This document shows, piece after piece, positions 1-11,363 of a DNA stretch of 64,000 bases. The notes under the pieces were generated by a model, which ran no database searches, had not been told where the DNA came from, and was given only the letters and a program-made list of their open reading frames with translations. The position numbers were made by a program, and so were the translations under genes. Position 1 is the stretch's first letter; each line of letters starts with the position of its first letter. Origin of the DNA: Marsupella aquatica (lineage: Eukaryota > Marchantiophyta); the NCBI GenBank assembly GCA_973895155.1, contig OZ316892.1, positions 25,234,001 to 25,298,000 of the forward strand, written 5' to 3'.

Positions 1-4
1 GGAC

Positions 5-1888
5 ATGTCGATTGCAATGGGAGACTTACCATTAGAGAAACTTGATGTGCTCTTTAGTAATCATTTTTGCAGAGTTGTGAAGGTCAATGGTAGCACATAT
101 CCTAGTTCAACATTGATGAACATGATGAACAGTTTCAACCGTATCATTAAACGGTCAAGCAAACTCTCAGATCTGTCAGGGGACAAGGTAATCTGGTTGA
201 GAAAGGATCTAATATCAACTCGCATCCCCTTTTTGCAAAGACACAGATGGTCCTGTGAGCTGCAGTGAAGAAATCGGCTCAAGATAGAGTGATTAAGAAA
301 AGAAAAAAGGCATGATTGTTTTTTACCTTTCTTCTCCATCTTTGTTTGAGCTTCGAGTTGCTTGATTCTTTCTCTAGTTTCATAATCAAGATCTGTTATA
401 CAACATCTCATGTGTTTTCTGTGGTTCGCAAGCTGAGATAATCACGGAAAAATGGAGACAGCAGTTCTGGCAAACATCGACCATCAGATAACCAGTAGCC
501 ATGGATGCTACAAGCTTGGCATTCTATTTCTTGGTTTGGCTTGGGACTCGAGGTGGTGTAGATGTACAATCTGATGAGGAATGACATTCAGATATGTACA
601 GACAAATCAGGATGAGAATATGTACCGTTAGGTGATTGAAGCTCTTTAGGATGCTATTAATATTGTAGTTTCTTGATTTGAGTTAGACATCTAACAAGAT
701 TTAAGTTGTTTTTTACAGTTTTGAAGAAAGAGAGAGCAAGAACAATTCGTACTCCCTTGATCGCTACAATGAAGAGTAATTCCGGAAATTGTTTTACAAT
801 TATGAGGATGATTTTGTCCTTTGTGTGAAGCAATATTTGGGACATTTGCCTCCTCTGGAAGGTGACACGAAACCTGATCTTTTCATGGGGCCTACTACTA
901 ATCTTGTGGGCAATGTGTGGTACAACCGAAAGCATAAGGTTGCTCAAGATCATGCTGGAAAGTTGTTGAACAATATGCTGAGTCTGGTTGGATTACATGT
1001 GATCTGTTTTCTAATTAACCGTAGTGGAAGATCCACTTTAGTCACTCGGATGGGCGCTAGAGGAGTATCAGATGAAGTGGGGATGATGATCAGTGGTCAC
1101 CACACCAATAGTGGATACTCAAGGTATGATCATACATAGGAGTTAAAAATGAATGCTGTTGTTCTTATTTCTGCTAACCCGAATGTGGATTATGAGAACA
1201 CCTTAATGGAAGTGTCCAAGAAATTCGTGGAGGAGAAGGTTGTTGGAAACTTGGGTCAGTTGAAACCTCTGATTGATAATATCAACACAAAACCGAGCCT
1301 GCAATTGTCACTGATCCATCCAAGACATGAGGTAAGTTGGTGCTTCTTATGTTTTGCTGTTCGGGTTGTGTTTGGTGTTTTGTGTCTTGATGTCTTGATG
1401 TTCAAAACTGTTAAGTAATATACTTGTTGGTGACAGGAATCGAGTGCTGGGAAAGCAAGTGAAGAACTTGCATCAAAAAAGATGAAAGACAAGTAGGTTT
1501 GTAGTGTCAAATTTTCAGTGAAATCTAGTTGAGTGTAATGTGTTTGTGATACTGATTACCTATTGCTTTCCTCACTGGTTTTACAGGAATAAGATCAGTC
1601 AAATGAACGAGTTCGCTCAATGGACCAAGAGAAAAGTTGCTTCAGTGGCCCAAGAAGTTTGATGAGGTAGACTGGATAGGAGAGATAACAAAGAACGACC
1701 CTGAGTTTGCAGCTCAAACATTTGGTGGAGGCCCCTCTAGTTCTAGTGTTTTTGTTGGTTATAGTGGGTCTGGCAATAGATTCAAAAATTGTACTATCAC
1801 CTTGGTTGTGAAGGATGATAAGGAAAATAAAGCCCCAAAGGAGATCTCATGTAGTCTTCAATTACTTGTTACAGATTACAGAGTGTAG
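5..1888 (+). pseudogene. Crypton-like (DUF3504/ZMYM-type) tyrosine recombinase, decayed, with introns
   Basis: No intact protein remains. Positions 5-268 encode an N-terminal core-binding-like segment (LEKLDVLF, then YPSSTLMN). A short ORF at 501-584 holds LGTRGGVDVQ, like the box I Arg region. The same block continues in another frame to about 640. Positions 789-1139 hold the catalytic C-terminal part: NRSGRSTLVTRM (Arg at about 1029), ISGHHTNSGYSRY, and a tyrosine at 1125-1127 spaced like the nucleophile. The usual box II His is Arg here and the usual GHR is GHH, so catalysis is doubtful. The tail runs on from 1149. Two plausible spliceosomal introns are visible, 1331-1436 (gtaagt...acag) and 1493-1586 (gtaggt...acag). 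The tail then shifts frame near 1650 and continues to 1888. Premature stops lie between the blocks. Cryptons are DNA elements using a tyrosine recombinase, and intron-containing copies are known in fungi. A domesticated host gene that later decayed is an alternative. The left part may extend beyond the window. Confidence 0.6.
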
Positions 1889-1891
1889 AAC

Positions 1892-2544
1892 AGACCAGAT
1901 TGATTGAGGGATTCACTATGCAATGATCCCTTCCATTTGAATAAAGTGTTCACTTTGATTCAGAGATTACAAAACTATGTAATGGCTGCCGTGGCTGGAT
2001 TTTTCCGAATAAAGTTTCAAAAGATTAGTGAACTGCTGTATACACTGGATTGAAATGTGAAATCACCAAGTCCCATTATTATTGTCTTTTAAGTTTCAAA
2101 TGACTACGAAACCTCAACTCAGATGGTGATAACGGCAGATTCAAATGGGACTCTCGATCAAGGTTGACAGCATATTTGAAATGGATGGATGGTTGTAAAC
2201 ACTAGCCCGATTATCCGTTCCTTGAACATAAACAAATATGAAGAACAAAATCTCGCACAATAATATTTCTATGCTATTTCGTTAACCCTCATTTTAAGTG
2301 TTTTTTGATTGAGATTCATCACTTTTATCTCTATTGGGGTTCCGGTCTAGAGGCTTCACTCTAGACCCTAGGCCCTTAAGAGTAGACTTTGTTTGCGCTT
2401 TTATAGTAAGATTGGAGCCATTTTCTCAAGGAATATGCTAATTTCGTAACCTAATTATGAGATTCGTAAGGCAATTATGAAATTCTATAACCCGATGATG
2501 AACTTCCGTACGGGGGCATTATGAAACTCCGCCGTGTCAGGCTG
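1892..2544. other. Intergenic, no gene seen
   Basis: I see no coding potential here. The sequence is moderately AT-rich with short ORFs only. It includes a short GGTCTAGAGGCTT / CTCTAGACC motif near 2343-2371, with a loosely similar motif near 38920. Confidence 0.6.
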
Positions 2545-3250
2545 GAAATTACGTATAGGGTAATGACGGCTTGGTCTTGGGTTACTAGTCTGTATCCCTG
2601 TGACCAGAAAGTGAGGAAATGTTGACCGACGGCAGCTGGGAAGTTTTTCTGAGCTTTGTGGGAACAGGTTTCAGACAGTAACCCCAGGCCAAGCCGTCAT
2701 TATCATACGTAATACCTGCCCAGAAAAAAGATTACCGGGAACACTTTCTCCGCATAGGGTTATGGAAATGGTGGCACCTAGTAGAAAAGGTTACACACCG
2801 ATAACCTTGCTTCCTGATGAATTACGGGAAATAGACACCTATGACAGAAAACTTCACAAGACGATAACCCATATACCAACCCTCTGTTGCGTATAGGGTA
2901 ATGATGGCTTGGTCTTGGGTTACTAGTATGTAACCCTGTGACCAGAAAGTGAGTAAATACTGACACTAGGAAGCCCGGAAGGTTTTTTGAGTTTTGTTTT
3001 CAGCTTTGTGGAAACAGGTTTGAGACAATAACCCCAACCCAAGCCACCATTATCATACTTAATACCTGTCCGGAAAAAAGATGATGGGAACATTTTTTGG
3101 GCAGAGTATTATGGAAATGGTGGGTGGCACCTAGGAGAAAAGGTGGAAAAAAGATGATGGGGAACATTTTTTGGGCAGAGTATTATGGAAATGGTGGGTG
3201 GCACCTAGTAGAAAAGGTTAAGGTTACACAGGGATAACCTTGCTTCGTGA
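2545..3250. repeat. Duplicated fold-back (inverted-repeat) unit, about 338-bp period
   Basis: Unit 1 has a left arm at about 2549-2594 (TAATGACGGCTTGG, then GGGTTACTAGTCTG). An imperfect complementary right arm lies at about 2671-2716 (CAGACAGTAACC, then CCAAGCCGTCATTA). The whole unit recurs from about 2888 to 3065, offset by about 338 bp. Both copies are followed by the tail GGCACCTAGTAGAAAAGGTTA, which itself leads into a small GGTTA/TAACC palindrome. In the second copy the 73-bp block starting at 3072 is tandemly duplicated at 3145. This looks like a non-autonomous fold-back element duplicated in place. No transposase is present. Confidence 0.7.
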
Positions 3251-3542
3251 CACGAATTACGAAGGGCCGAAGGAGGGCTAGCCGAGGGCGACGACTTCCC
3301 CTGCAGGAGGGAGGGAGGGCCTCAATCATAGTGAATCCACCTCCTTCGAAACCCCGAGGCCCACGCAGCCTCCGCTCGCCTCCGTAGCAGTAGTTCAATC
3401 TACTGTGTATTAGTCGTGTGGATTTGTGACGCGAGAATCAAGTTCCTAGGTCAAAAACTTGTTCGCGTGCACTGATGTGCCGACGCGAAAGGAGTTAAAG
3501 TTGCTGCCTGTTAGCTACAGAGGGGTTTTGTGGATCGACACT

Positions 3543-4715
3543 ATGGCCTACATTTCTTCAGAACCCGTGGATGTGACGCGATGGGTGATCTTCTACCCCA
3601 TTTATATCAATTCTAAGAAAACGATTGCGGAAGGAAGGCGAATCAGCAGTAGCCAAGGTGTTGAGAATCCAAACGTGGCAGAAATTCACGACTGTTGCAA
3701 TTATTTGAAGCTGCCCTGTCTCGTTGAGGTGTTCGTTCCCTTCTCTCATTGCTGTTTTCGTATTGAGTTCCATATGCTTTGATGGGTGTGTTAGGTTTGT
3801 TTTCCACGGTCAGCTCTTCTTCGATTATGACTTGAACCTTATTAAAGGAGCTATGGTGTTGAGATTCGAAATGTGGGCATGACCTCCCTGAATCACCTAA
3901 AGCCTCTCTGTCTGATTCTAGTGTGCCATTTCTCCTTCTTTCTCACTGCTGCATTACGAGTTCAATCCTCTGTGCTTTCATGCCTGCATTAGTGTTTTTG
4001 TGTTAGGGTTGCGTTTTGCTCGATTCCTGCTTGAAGTTCATTGACATAATTCCTAGCCATGCCTGACCGTCGCTTTGGATAGGTACTGAACAGTGTCTCA
4101 ATTTTTGGCCCCCATTCATGTTTTTGTGTTATGATGCCTCATTTATTAGTGGGATGCAAGTCCCAGCCCGACTGATCTTTCTCTCAAGCGAGCTACCGAT
4201 CGCCGCCTCTTATTGATAAGTTTAGAGGACGATTTACTTCCACTCAATCATGGATTAAATTCACTTTTATTTGAAATCGTACTTAAGCTGGAGCCGAGTA
4301 AGCTTAAGCTCATACCAATGTCGCTGTGTTATTGCTGGGTGCAGCCTACGAAAGCCTACTCTAGGGATTTTATGCAAAGAGGACGAGTACGAGTTCAATT
4401 GAAGAGAGAGGATGGCCTTCCTATGAATTCAGCCGTTCCTACAAGTATGTCTTCCTTTATTCATTTACTGCACGGTAGCTGAATTCGACTTATAAAAGTA
4501 TCGTCAACGTGAAGGTGCTTATCAATAGATAGATGACCCAACTGATAGTCACCTGATGGGTGAAATCTGCAGGGAAGGCTCTTATGCTCAAGGTAGCTGA
4601 ACTGATTCCCAAACATCAAGGCCGCGTGAACAAAAAAAGTGGAGATGCGTCTGCAGCTGCAGGGGCCAGTGCAACCGCAGGGAAATCTGGAAAGAGTGGG
4701 AAAAAGAAAAAATAG
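3543..4715 (+). CDS. SRP19: Signal recognition particle 19 kDa protein (SRP19), three exons
   Basis: SRP19 binds the tips of SRP RNA helices 6 and 8 and promotes SRP54 loading, for co-translational targeting to the ER. Exons are 3543-3728, 4345-4444 and 4573-4715. Introns start GTGTTC and GTATGT and end GCAG, and the phases fit. The predicted protein has 142 aa, normal for plant SRP19. Hallmarks are VIFYPIYINSKKT (residues 15-27), AEGRRIS (29-35), ENPNVAEI (41-48), KAYSRDFMQRGRVRVQLK across the exon 1/2 junction, and the Lys/Gly/Ser-rich tail ending GKKKK. The start at 3543 (A at -3, G at +4) gives the family N-terminus. The frame is open further upstream, but that extension is not SRP19-like. 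The gene looks intact and sits between repeat debris on both sides. Confidence 0.93.
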
Positions 4716-4899
4716 GTAAAACCTCCGTATGAAGCTTACTCACATGAACGTCAGTCAGTTTTCTCACTAACTTTGTGGATACTTTCACACATGTTAATTA
4801 ATTTTTGGCGCTTCTTCAGTTATATCTAAGAGCGAAGATGTCCTTCAGACGTAGCGAAATTAAAGATTTGAATAACTAGAACTTCTAAACTCCTTGCGT

Positions 4900-6250
4900 A
4901 TCTAGATGGCGGAGGCGAACTAAGAGGTTGGTCTAAGAGTTGTTGAGCTGGAAGACAAGCTGTGGAAGGAGGACCGTGCATATGCGGGAAGATGGAGGTA
5001 GGGTAGTCGGACGAGGTGGATGAAAGCTGGGGATGCACCTTCCAGCGTTTTGGCACTGATGGAGGTGAACCACGCTAAGGAGACGATCAAAGCTTTAAAT
5101 TCCAGATGGCACCGTTTTTGACCGTAAGACACTCATAATGGCTGAGCTACACACTAGGCAAAGTATCTTACTTCACATACCAAAGTGGATAGCACCAAAT
5201 TGGAATAGGAGCGAGTATTAGAGCCTATTACAGCAAAGGTATTGGACCACGATAATGCCAATCTGGTAGTGGTTGCAACCGAAGAGGAGATAGACAAGAT
5301 TGCGTCCGCTAACGAGAAGTCTCCTGGGCTGTACGGGCTTATATATGAGATTTTACAGGAAGGATGGGGATTCATTAGCATGGCCTGCATTGACATGATC
5401 ATGATCAGAGTACTTTCTATGAACGCAGCTCGAGGTGTGATATTACTCATATCAAAAGAGCCTCCGTCCATCTTTTCGACAGATTGGAGACCTTTGACGA
5501 TGTTGTCCGTCCTATTGTACCGAAGCTAGTCGATAAGCATCAAACCAGATTTTGCAGGGGAGAAAAATCTCAGATAACGGATTAGTCTTCAAATCTGGTA
5601 GTGATCGGTCAAGCTTACTAGGCAGCAAGCAATATTTTTGACACTTGAGTTTTTGAAGGCACATGACCATGTATCTCACAAATTCTTGTGGGCTTGCTCA
5701 CGGCCATGGCTTTCAGTCCCGTCTTTACTATACGGTGAAAAGGGCTGGAGCTTATTTCAAGAGCAAAGATTCATGCAACTGGATTGCTTACATTGTCCTG
5801 TGATCTTTAGTATGAAGTTAGACAAGGTTGTCAATTAGAGCCATTACTATTTGCACTCGGCACTCGACCGCTGATGCTATTGTTCCAGAAGGAAAGTATC
5901 ATCTCAAGGATCAAGGTAACTTAGCATTGTCACGTGCAACATCCACTCAATGCATACAATACTACCAAATTCCTGCAGTCGAAGACTCAGATAACGTCGT
6001 AAAAGGAAGTGTTGAAACCAAGTAGGGCTGAAGGTCCCGGATAGAGTCTCAAAATTGGTGTAGATTTTTAAGTATTGTGACTGTGCTGTGGGGCTGTCAA
6101 TTAAACCCGCACAAGTAACGAGGTTGTCTAATAGGATTTGATCATTACCATCCAGACAGGATTGGTGACTTACTGCAATGTAGGCTAAGATCGACTTAAC
6201 TCAAACATGGATGGGTTGGATCTGTCACACTCCTGGTCACACCTTCCTTC
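4900..6250 (+). mobile_element. Degenerate LINE (L1-like) reverse-transcriptase fragment
   Basis: Coding blocks in changing frames follow the order of a plant LINE ORF2 after its endonuclease. The linker SRTRWMKAGDAPS lies at about 5006-5045. KSPGLYGL and then DWRPLTMLSVL (RT motif region) lie within 5242-5529. FLKAHDHVSHKFLW and a GCQLEPLLFAL-type block lie at about 5645-5865. Downstream blocks resembling the post-RT region run to about 6245. There are many stops and frameshifts, and I could not find the (Y/F)ADD catalytic motif in its expected place near 5960-6000. The endonuclease end and the 3' end are missing. This is a dead 5'- and 3'-truncated remnant. Confidence 0.75.
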
Positions 6251-8165
6251 CGCAAAGCTTGTCAGCCCTTCTATCCTCATGCATGAGTAATACACACATC
6301 TGCAGACTGCATCTCTGTCCTCTCTTGGGTCTTGTATCCTCGTGCTCAATTGGTGGCCGCTTCTTTGCTCCAAGTGACGGCTGATCCTCTGCAGTGCTAA
6401 TAGTGCTAGTCTTTGATCCTGCTTGATGATGGTGCTCCCATGCGCGCTCTTTCACCCAGTAGTGATCATTTGGCTCTGGTACTCAAAGTGACTTAGCCCT
6501 GAGCGTTGTGCGAGGGCGCATTACCAGTTTCATCATGTATCTGCCGGCTGAGTACTTGACTAGGGCCCTAAAACCATCTCACCCTGTACAACCCACCTAA
6601 TACACCATGAGTTGCCCGGTTGCCTGCTATTTCACCATTTACCTCGTCATTATACTCAAAATTGCACCTCGTCAATATACTTAAAAGGGCCCAATAAAAG
6701 ACAATGGAGTACAAGCCAAAGAGACAAAAAGAGCACAAACCACCAAACTCAATGTAAGGGCAAAATCCTAGAAAGACTAAAAAAAATGCTCTACTCCAAT
6801 TGTGCGATCCAACGGTCCACATCGAAACAGCCATCATCATCGGATGTGGTGGTGAATCAACGGCTCAGAACCTTCGCCAAAGTGTTGCTCCGTCGTAAAG
6901 GTCATGAGTCTGGAGTGTTTAGTAAGGTAAGGTAGCTTTTGCCGTGAATGTAGTTTTGTATGCCATAAAGTAGGAGTGAGTCATCCTCGAGACTCGAGAG
7001 AAGCTCTTGATTTGCGAGGGAGGAAGCGGAGGAGGTGGGAGTTGAAGCAATCAACAGCAGGAGTGCGGCCTCGAGCTTTCCACTTTCCGGGCACTCGACA
7101 ACAGTAGAGTGTGGCTTGTTAAAGCGTGATTTTTTTATTACTGTTTTTGTGCCCTTGGGTTCTACAAATCGTCATTCTCTCAGACCAGGACAGGAGTGTT
7201 CTACTGTGATAAGGAAGGAGATTGATGGAGGATGGCGTGAAATAGATACAAGGATCCTTGTGAAATGGAGTGAATCTACAAAGAGCTCTCTGAATGCGAT
7301 CCTTCGTTGATTGGAAAAAACTTTCTCAGGGCTGCATTGATCAGGGGAAAGAAAGGTTTTGGACAGCGGTTGGTGTGTGGTTTAATTTAGAGAAAGTTTG
7401 AGTGGAGGACTCTCTAGCTTCATGTTTTATTAAAGCAATTTAGGGCAAGTGCCAAAGTGGTCAAAATTTCCTATGATGGCGTTTGATGGCTAAAATTCGC
7501 GAAGGGAGAAGCTACTGAGGTTGAAGGTGAAGGGAAAGGGAAAGGGAAGGGAAGCAGAAAATTGCTACTGAGTAAACACAGAGAAGACCAAATTGAGCTT
7601 GTGGAAACGTCATTGGGTGGCTTGCTTAGTTTTGTCGCTCAGATGAGAGCTTAGAAGGGTTATCACTACATTCAGTAGTCTGCGAGGGCACTGCTCTTGT
7701 TTAAGATCTGCCGAAAGACCGGTTACCTCGAGGACGAACGTTAGAGGTCGCAGGTAAAATAGACGGGATTTAATTGGGATTGGGTGGGTGGATTTCAAGT
7801 CCGGGGCTTCACGAAAGTAGTTAAGGGTTTGTACAAATCGATTAACGGGGCTGAAGAGCAGAGCACACGGAAGCAGAGAGATCTTTATTCGAGAGATTTG
7901 CACGAAAGCGGAGTAGGATCAGACCCAATTATCGATGACATGCGGGCTGAAGTGATTCTTTCCACAATGACTTGTCCGGCCTGGTTGGCATGATACTCTC
8001 CTGAATTCTTCGCCGGAGTGTGCCATTCGCTGTCACGGTAGTCATTGCAACGGTTGGAAATTTTGCTAGGGGGTTAGAACTTCTGGACTGTCTAAGAGGG
8101 TTCAAGTAAGCCAGAGAAGGGCTTTCACCGATAAGCAGTGGTAAGAATTTCTCGAGTGTCTATCA
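6251..8165. other. Intergenic, includes probable 5' flank of the DUF2062 gene
   Basis: There is no recognisable coding sequence. Short ORFs in all frames lack family signatures. The final few hundred bases before 8166 probably hold the promoter and 5' UTR of the DUF2062 gene. No clear TATA box could be assigned. Confidence 0.5.
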
Positions 8166-8702
8166 ATGGCTTGGGGCAATAATTGGGTAGTAAGCTGGTT
8201 ACGCCAAAATGTAAGTGAGCCACTGGTTTCCGTCATGCAGAGGGGGGCAGAACCGAAGACACTGGCTATGTCTGCAGCTTTGGGAGTCACTCTGGGTATT
8301 TTTCCTATATATGGCGTGACAGCTTTGATGTGTGCTTGCGCTATTTGGATACTGGGATCTCGATGCAACGCGCCCACTATGTTGATTGCTAACCTTGTTG
8401 CGACTCCAGTGGAGCTAAGTTTGGTGGTTCCATTCTTGCGTCTTGGAGAGGCTGTTGTTGGTGGAAGGCATCTACTGTTATCGAAAGACGCTCTCTGGAA
8501 AGCTGTGACTGGACAAGCCTCATGGGACGTGGTACTTGGTTTATGGCACGCCTTTCTGGGTTGGACTATCGCTTCACCTTTCATCATAGGTTTTCTATAT
8601 GTCTTGCTGCTTCCGCTGATGAGAATCGCCATTAAGAAATATGAGAACCTGCAGCCAGCTGAGAGCCACCTTACCCCTCTAGTGAAGGACCCAGACGTGT
8701 AA
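8166..8702 (+). CDS. DUF2062 family membrane protein
   Basis: This single-exon ORF gives 178 aa. The DUF2062 signature spans residues 27-66: GAEPKTLAMSAALG followed by VTLGIFPIYGVTA. It then has a hydrophobic stretch (51-64), a second block with NLVATPVELSLVVPFLRLGE (76-95), and a final hydrophobic helix (about 131-155, ending LYVLLLPLMRIAI). A basic and acidic tail follows. The family is found in bacteria and plants and is predicted to be membrane embedded; its biochemical role is not established. The start at 8166 is the first ATG of the open frame and gives a plausible short N-terminal helix. Its context is weak at -3 (T) but has G at +4. I cannot name a substrate or partner. Confidence 0.8.
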   Translation: MAWGNNWVVSWLRQNVSEPLVSVMQRGAEPKTLAMSAALGVTLGIFPIYGVTALMCACAIWILGSRCNAPTMLIANLVATPVELSLVVPFLRLGEAVVGGRHLLLSKDALWKAVTGQASWDVVLGLWHAFLGWTIASPFIIGFLYVLLLPLMRIAIKKYENLQPAESHLTPLVKDPDV

Positions 8703-9250
8703 TGCTCTTATCCCTTGTCACTTCCCACCACCAATGTCTGTTTGTTCAATGTTCTGTTTCCCAGCAAGTACAACTGGAATACGTATGCACTTTCTTCGCT
8801 GTTCAGATGAGGTCCGGAGTCTGGACCCAATCACATTACGGCTGTCCGATTGTTCTTTGAGAGTCGATGACGCTCAGGCTGTCTCTTCTCGTGTCGCTTA
8901 TTTTGGAGCAGATCAAACAAGCTTTAAAACTTCGTGGCGGGTTAATGATGCTTGAAATATAGGTTTTCCATTCGAGTTACAATTCTAGTGCTAATGTTGT
9001 AAGTTAGCTGCTCGAAGGGTCACTCTGGCCTTCTGAATTTTTGCTTACAACTGTTTAGAATAGAATTTCCGGATAAATGGGTTTTTCGCGACGTTGGCCA
9101 TTTAAGTAATGGGAACATTGTCAATCTAAGGAACTCATCTGGTCTTATCGATTTAACACGTGTTGATCCCTGGTATACCCTACAGGCTTTCTCCTGAAGT
9201 CTGTCTGATTTGTATGTTTGTGAAAGTTAATCAGCTTCCTATCTAATCTA
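8703..9250. other. 3' flank of DUF2062 gene, no further gene seen
   Basis: This probably holds the 3' UTR and intergenic DNA. A short ORF at 8734-8955 has no recognisable features. Confidence 0.5.
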
Positions 9251-9579
9251 CAGGTTTGATGTTTAGGGACGAGAGCACGGAGTAGACGGGCCGGAGCAAG
9301 TTTTGGTGGACATCAGATTATAGATTGATAATTTGAGGCCTGACATCTATTTCAATTTTAGTGCACTAATCGTTCATGACGCCGCCCGGTTGCCAATTTC
9401 TGATACATCTTCTAACTCGGGGTTTGGCGTGCCCTTTGTGTCATCCAGACCGGTGATTGTGGTTGTAAGGTTTCCCCAATGCATTCAGTTAGGCACAGAT
9501 CTGATAATTTCATCTCTGAACCTTGTGACCAGAATGATACTAAGACTACTAAAAAAGGGCAGTCTTCTGGAGCGTCTTT

Positions 9580-10250
9580 AATAGTGGTCAGCCTCTCAAG
9601 TGATTGAGAGACACAATGGGCCTCTGTACAGTAGAGATTGGAAAAGCCTTGTATACCAGATATCGGATGTTCTAAAAGATTTAGGCCATACCGTCAGGTA
9701 CTAGTTTAGTCAAAAGTTTTACTTCTGTCAATATAGGACAGTGTTCTTGAAGATATACATGTAGGTCAGGAATCTTTGGTCTCTGCGCAGCAGGAATAAG
9801 GAGTTTCTTGCAGACTTTCCTTAGCTGGATCCAGAGGGTTTTTTGTATGAAAGGATGAAGGTGGGACAGGAAACCTGAGATAGACGGAATCAAATCGTTG
9901 TATAGTCTAGCCTGTCGATGTAGGATATCGCCAGGGAATACGTAATTTGAGAAACATGAGAAGAAATCCCCAGAGTTGTGCTTGGTTTGATGGAATCAGT
10001 TGGACAGATTGTCACTGTAGGCTTTGATACTCGAATTTTCCTCTTTACTAGATGAGGTTTTATTTGGGAAAGGGCCCGGATTAAACGGAGGCAGCTTTTT
10101 CTTAGTGCCACAAATTGTGGCAGCTATGCAAATGATATTGTCTAAATGCACTACCTTTTGGCATCCCCTCGTGAGTTCGTTGTTGTCTTTACGAGCTGGC
10201 ATGGCGAGTATTTTCAGGGTATATGTGGCTACCTCTGCTCAAATGTGAAC
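9580..10250 (+). mobile_element. Possible LINE 3' remnant, very degenerate
   Basis: Broken reading frames on the plus strand give fragments that loosely resemble the region 3' of plant LINE reverse transcriptases, for example LYSRDWKSLVYQISDVLKDL near 9625-9685 and SLRSRNKEFLADF near 9780-9820. No motif is decisive. The rest of 9250-9580 shows nothing. Confidence 0.3.
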
Positions 10251-10639
10251 TCGGGCTAGGATGTGATGAATGGATGCTAGGCTCTTCGTGTTTTCTTTTA
10301 CAGATGCTAAAGAGAAGATTGGTCTTTAGTTTTGATTGGAGATTGTGTCATTGATTTCACAATAGAGTGATAACTGTAGGGTCCTAAAACTCAGAGAAGA
10401 TCTGCTATTCTATCCAGGAGCAGGACAATGAGTCTGATAAAGGCTGTGACAGTGATTTTAATAGTGACCGGTTTTCTTCTCTTGGTTTCTTTGTGTTATT
10501 GAGAAAAGCTATGTCACGGAGTTGCAAGGGGCTGTTTCCTCCTTGTATTTAGCTGCCTCTTGTCTCGAATGAGTTATATTTCGCCTCATTGTGGGATGCT
10601 ATCACCATTAGTCCAAACGGGGGAAGCTGAAAACTACCA

Positions 10640-10746
10640 TGATGGTTACCATCACCTTTGGAATCCCACGATAAAACTTCTGAAACCAACCCTGATGGTT
10701 ACCATCACCCTTGTAATCCCACGATAAAACTTCTGAAACCACTGAC
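10640..10746. repeat. 53-bp tandem duplication carrying a 15-nt palindrome
   Basis: Two copies start at 10640 and 10693. Each begins with the palindrome TGATGGTTACCATCA and contains CCCACGATAAAACTTCTGAA. The copies differ at only a few positions. Confidence 0.85.
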
Positions 10747-11017
10747 GACGTATCCTGCTCAGGACTCCTTTATCTGGCCAACCTATCAATGCTTCCTGGA
10801 TATATTACGTGGCAAGACATTCTCAGGAGAGGCACCATGCCAATGAAGGATGAAAACAGTTGATGCTGGCAGATTAAGAGATGGCATACCTGATTGAAAA
10901 TGAATAACACATAATTCATTAGCAAATTTCCTCACACTTCATATCCCATACATAGAACTTGAAGATATAAGGTTTATCTTTGGAGCCTTGCACTTACAGC
11001 CACTTGATATAAGCGCT

Positions 11018-11363
11018 GGTCCAATAGGGCATTTCAAAGTAGGAAGTGTCAAAGGTCCAATTGGGCATTCAAAGCAGGGCGTGTCAAAGTACTTTCATAA
11101 GAAAGGTCTTATGGGTGTGACCTTTTGGATGTGTGATGCTTATAGGGCACGTATATTGGTAGCTCATAAGATTCTTGTTTTTGCCATAAAATCATTTAAT
11201 GTCTTTGATCATATCTCACTTTAAGGTTCTTGTCCTGGTCATAAAATCATTTTATGTCCTTGATCATACCTCACTTAGTGCACCCGCATGTATATAGGTA
11301 GTCCATAAGGTTCTTGTCCTGGCCATGATACCAGTTCATGTCCTTGATCATATCTCACTTACT
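11018..11363. repeat. Two neighbouring short tandem arrays
   Basis: A 36-bp unit (GGTCCAATaGGGCATT...GTGTCAAAG) is duplicated at 11018 and 11054. From about 11145 to 11363 a unit of up to about 83 bp occurs about three times with divergence. Its core is TAAGGTTCTTGTCCTGG, then TTTGATCATATCTCACTT or close variants. No coding function is evident. Confidence 0.75.
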
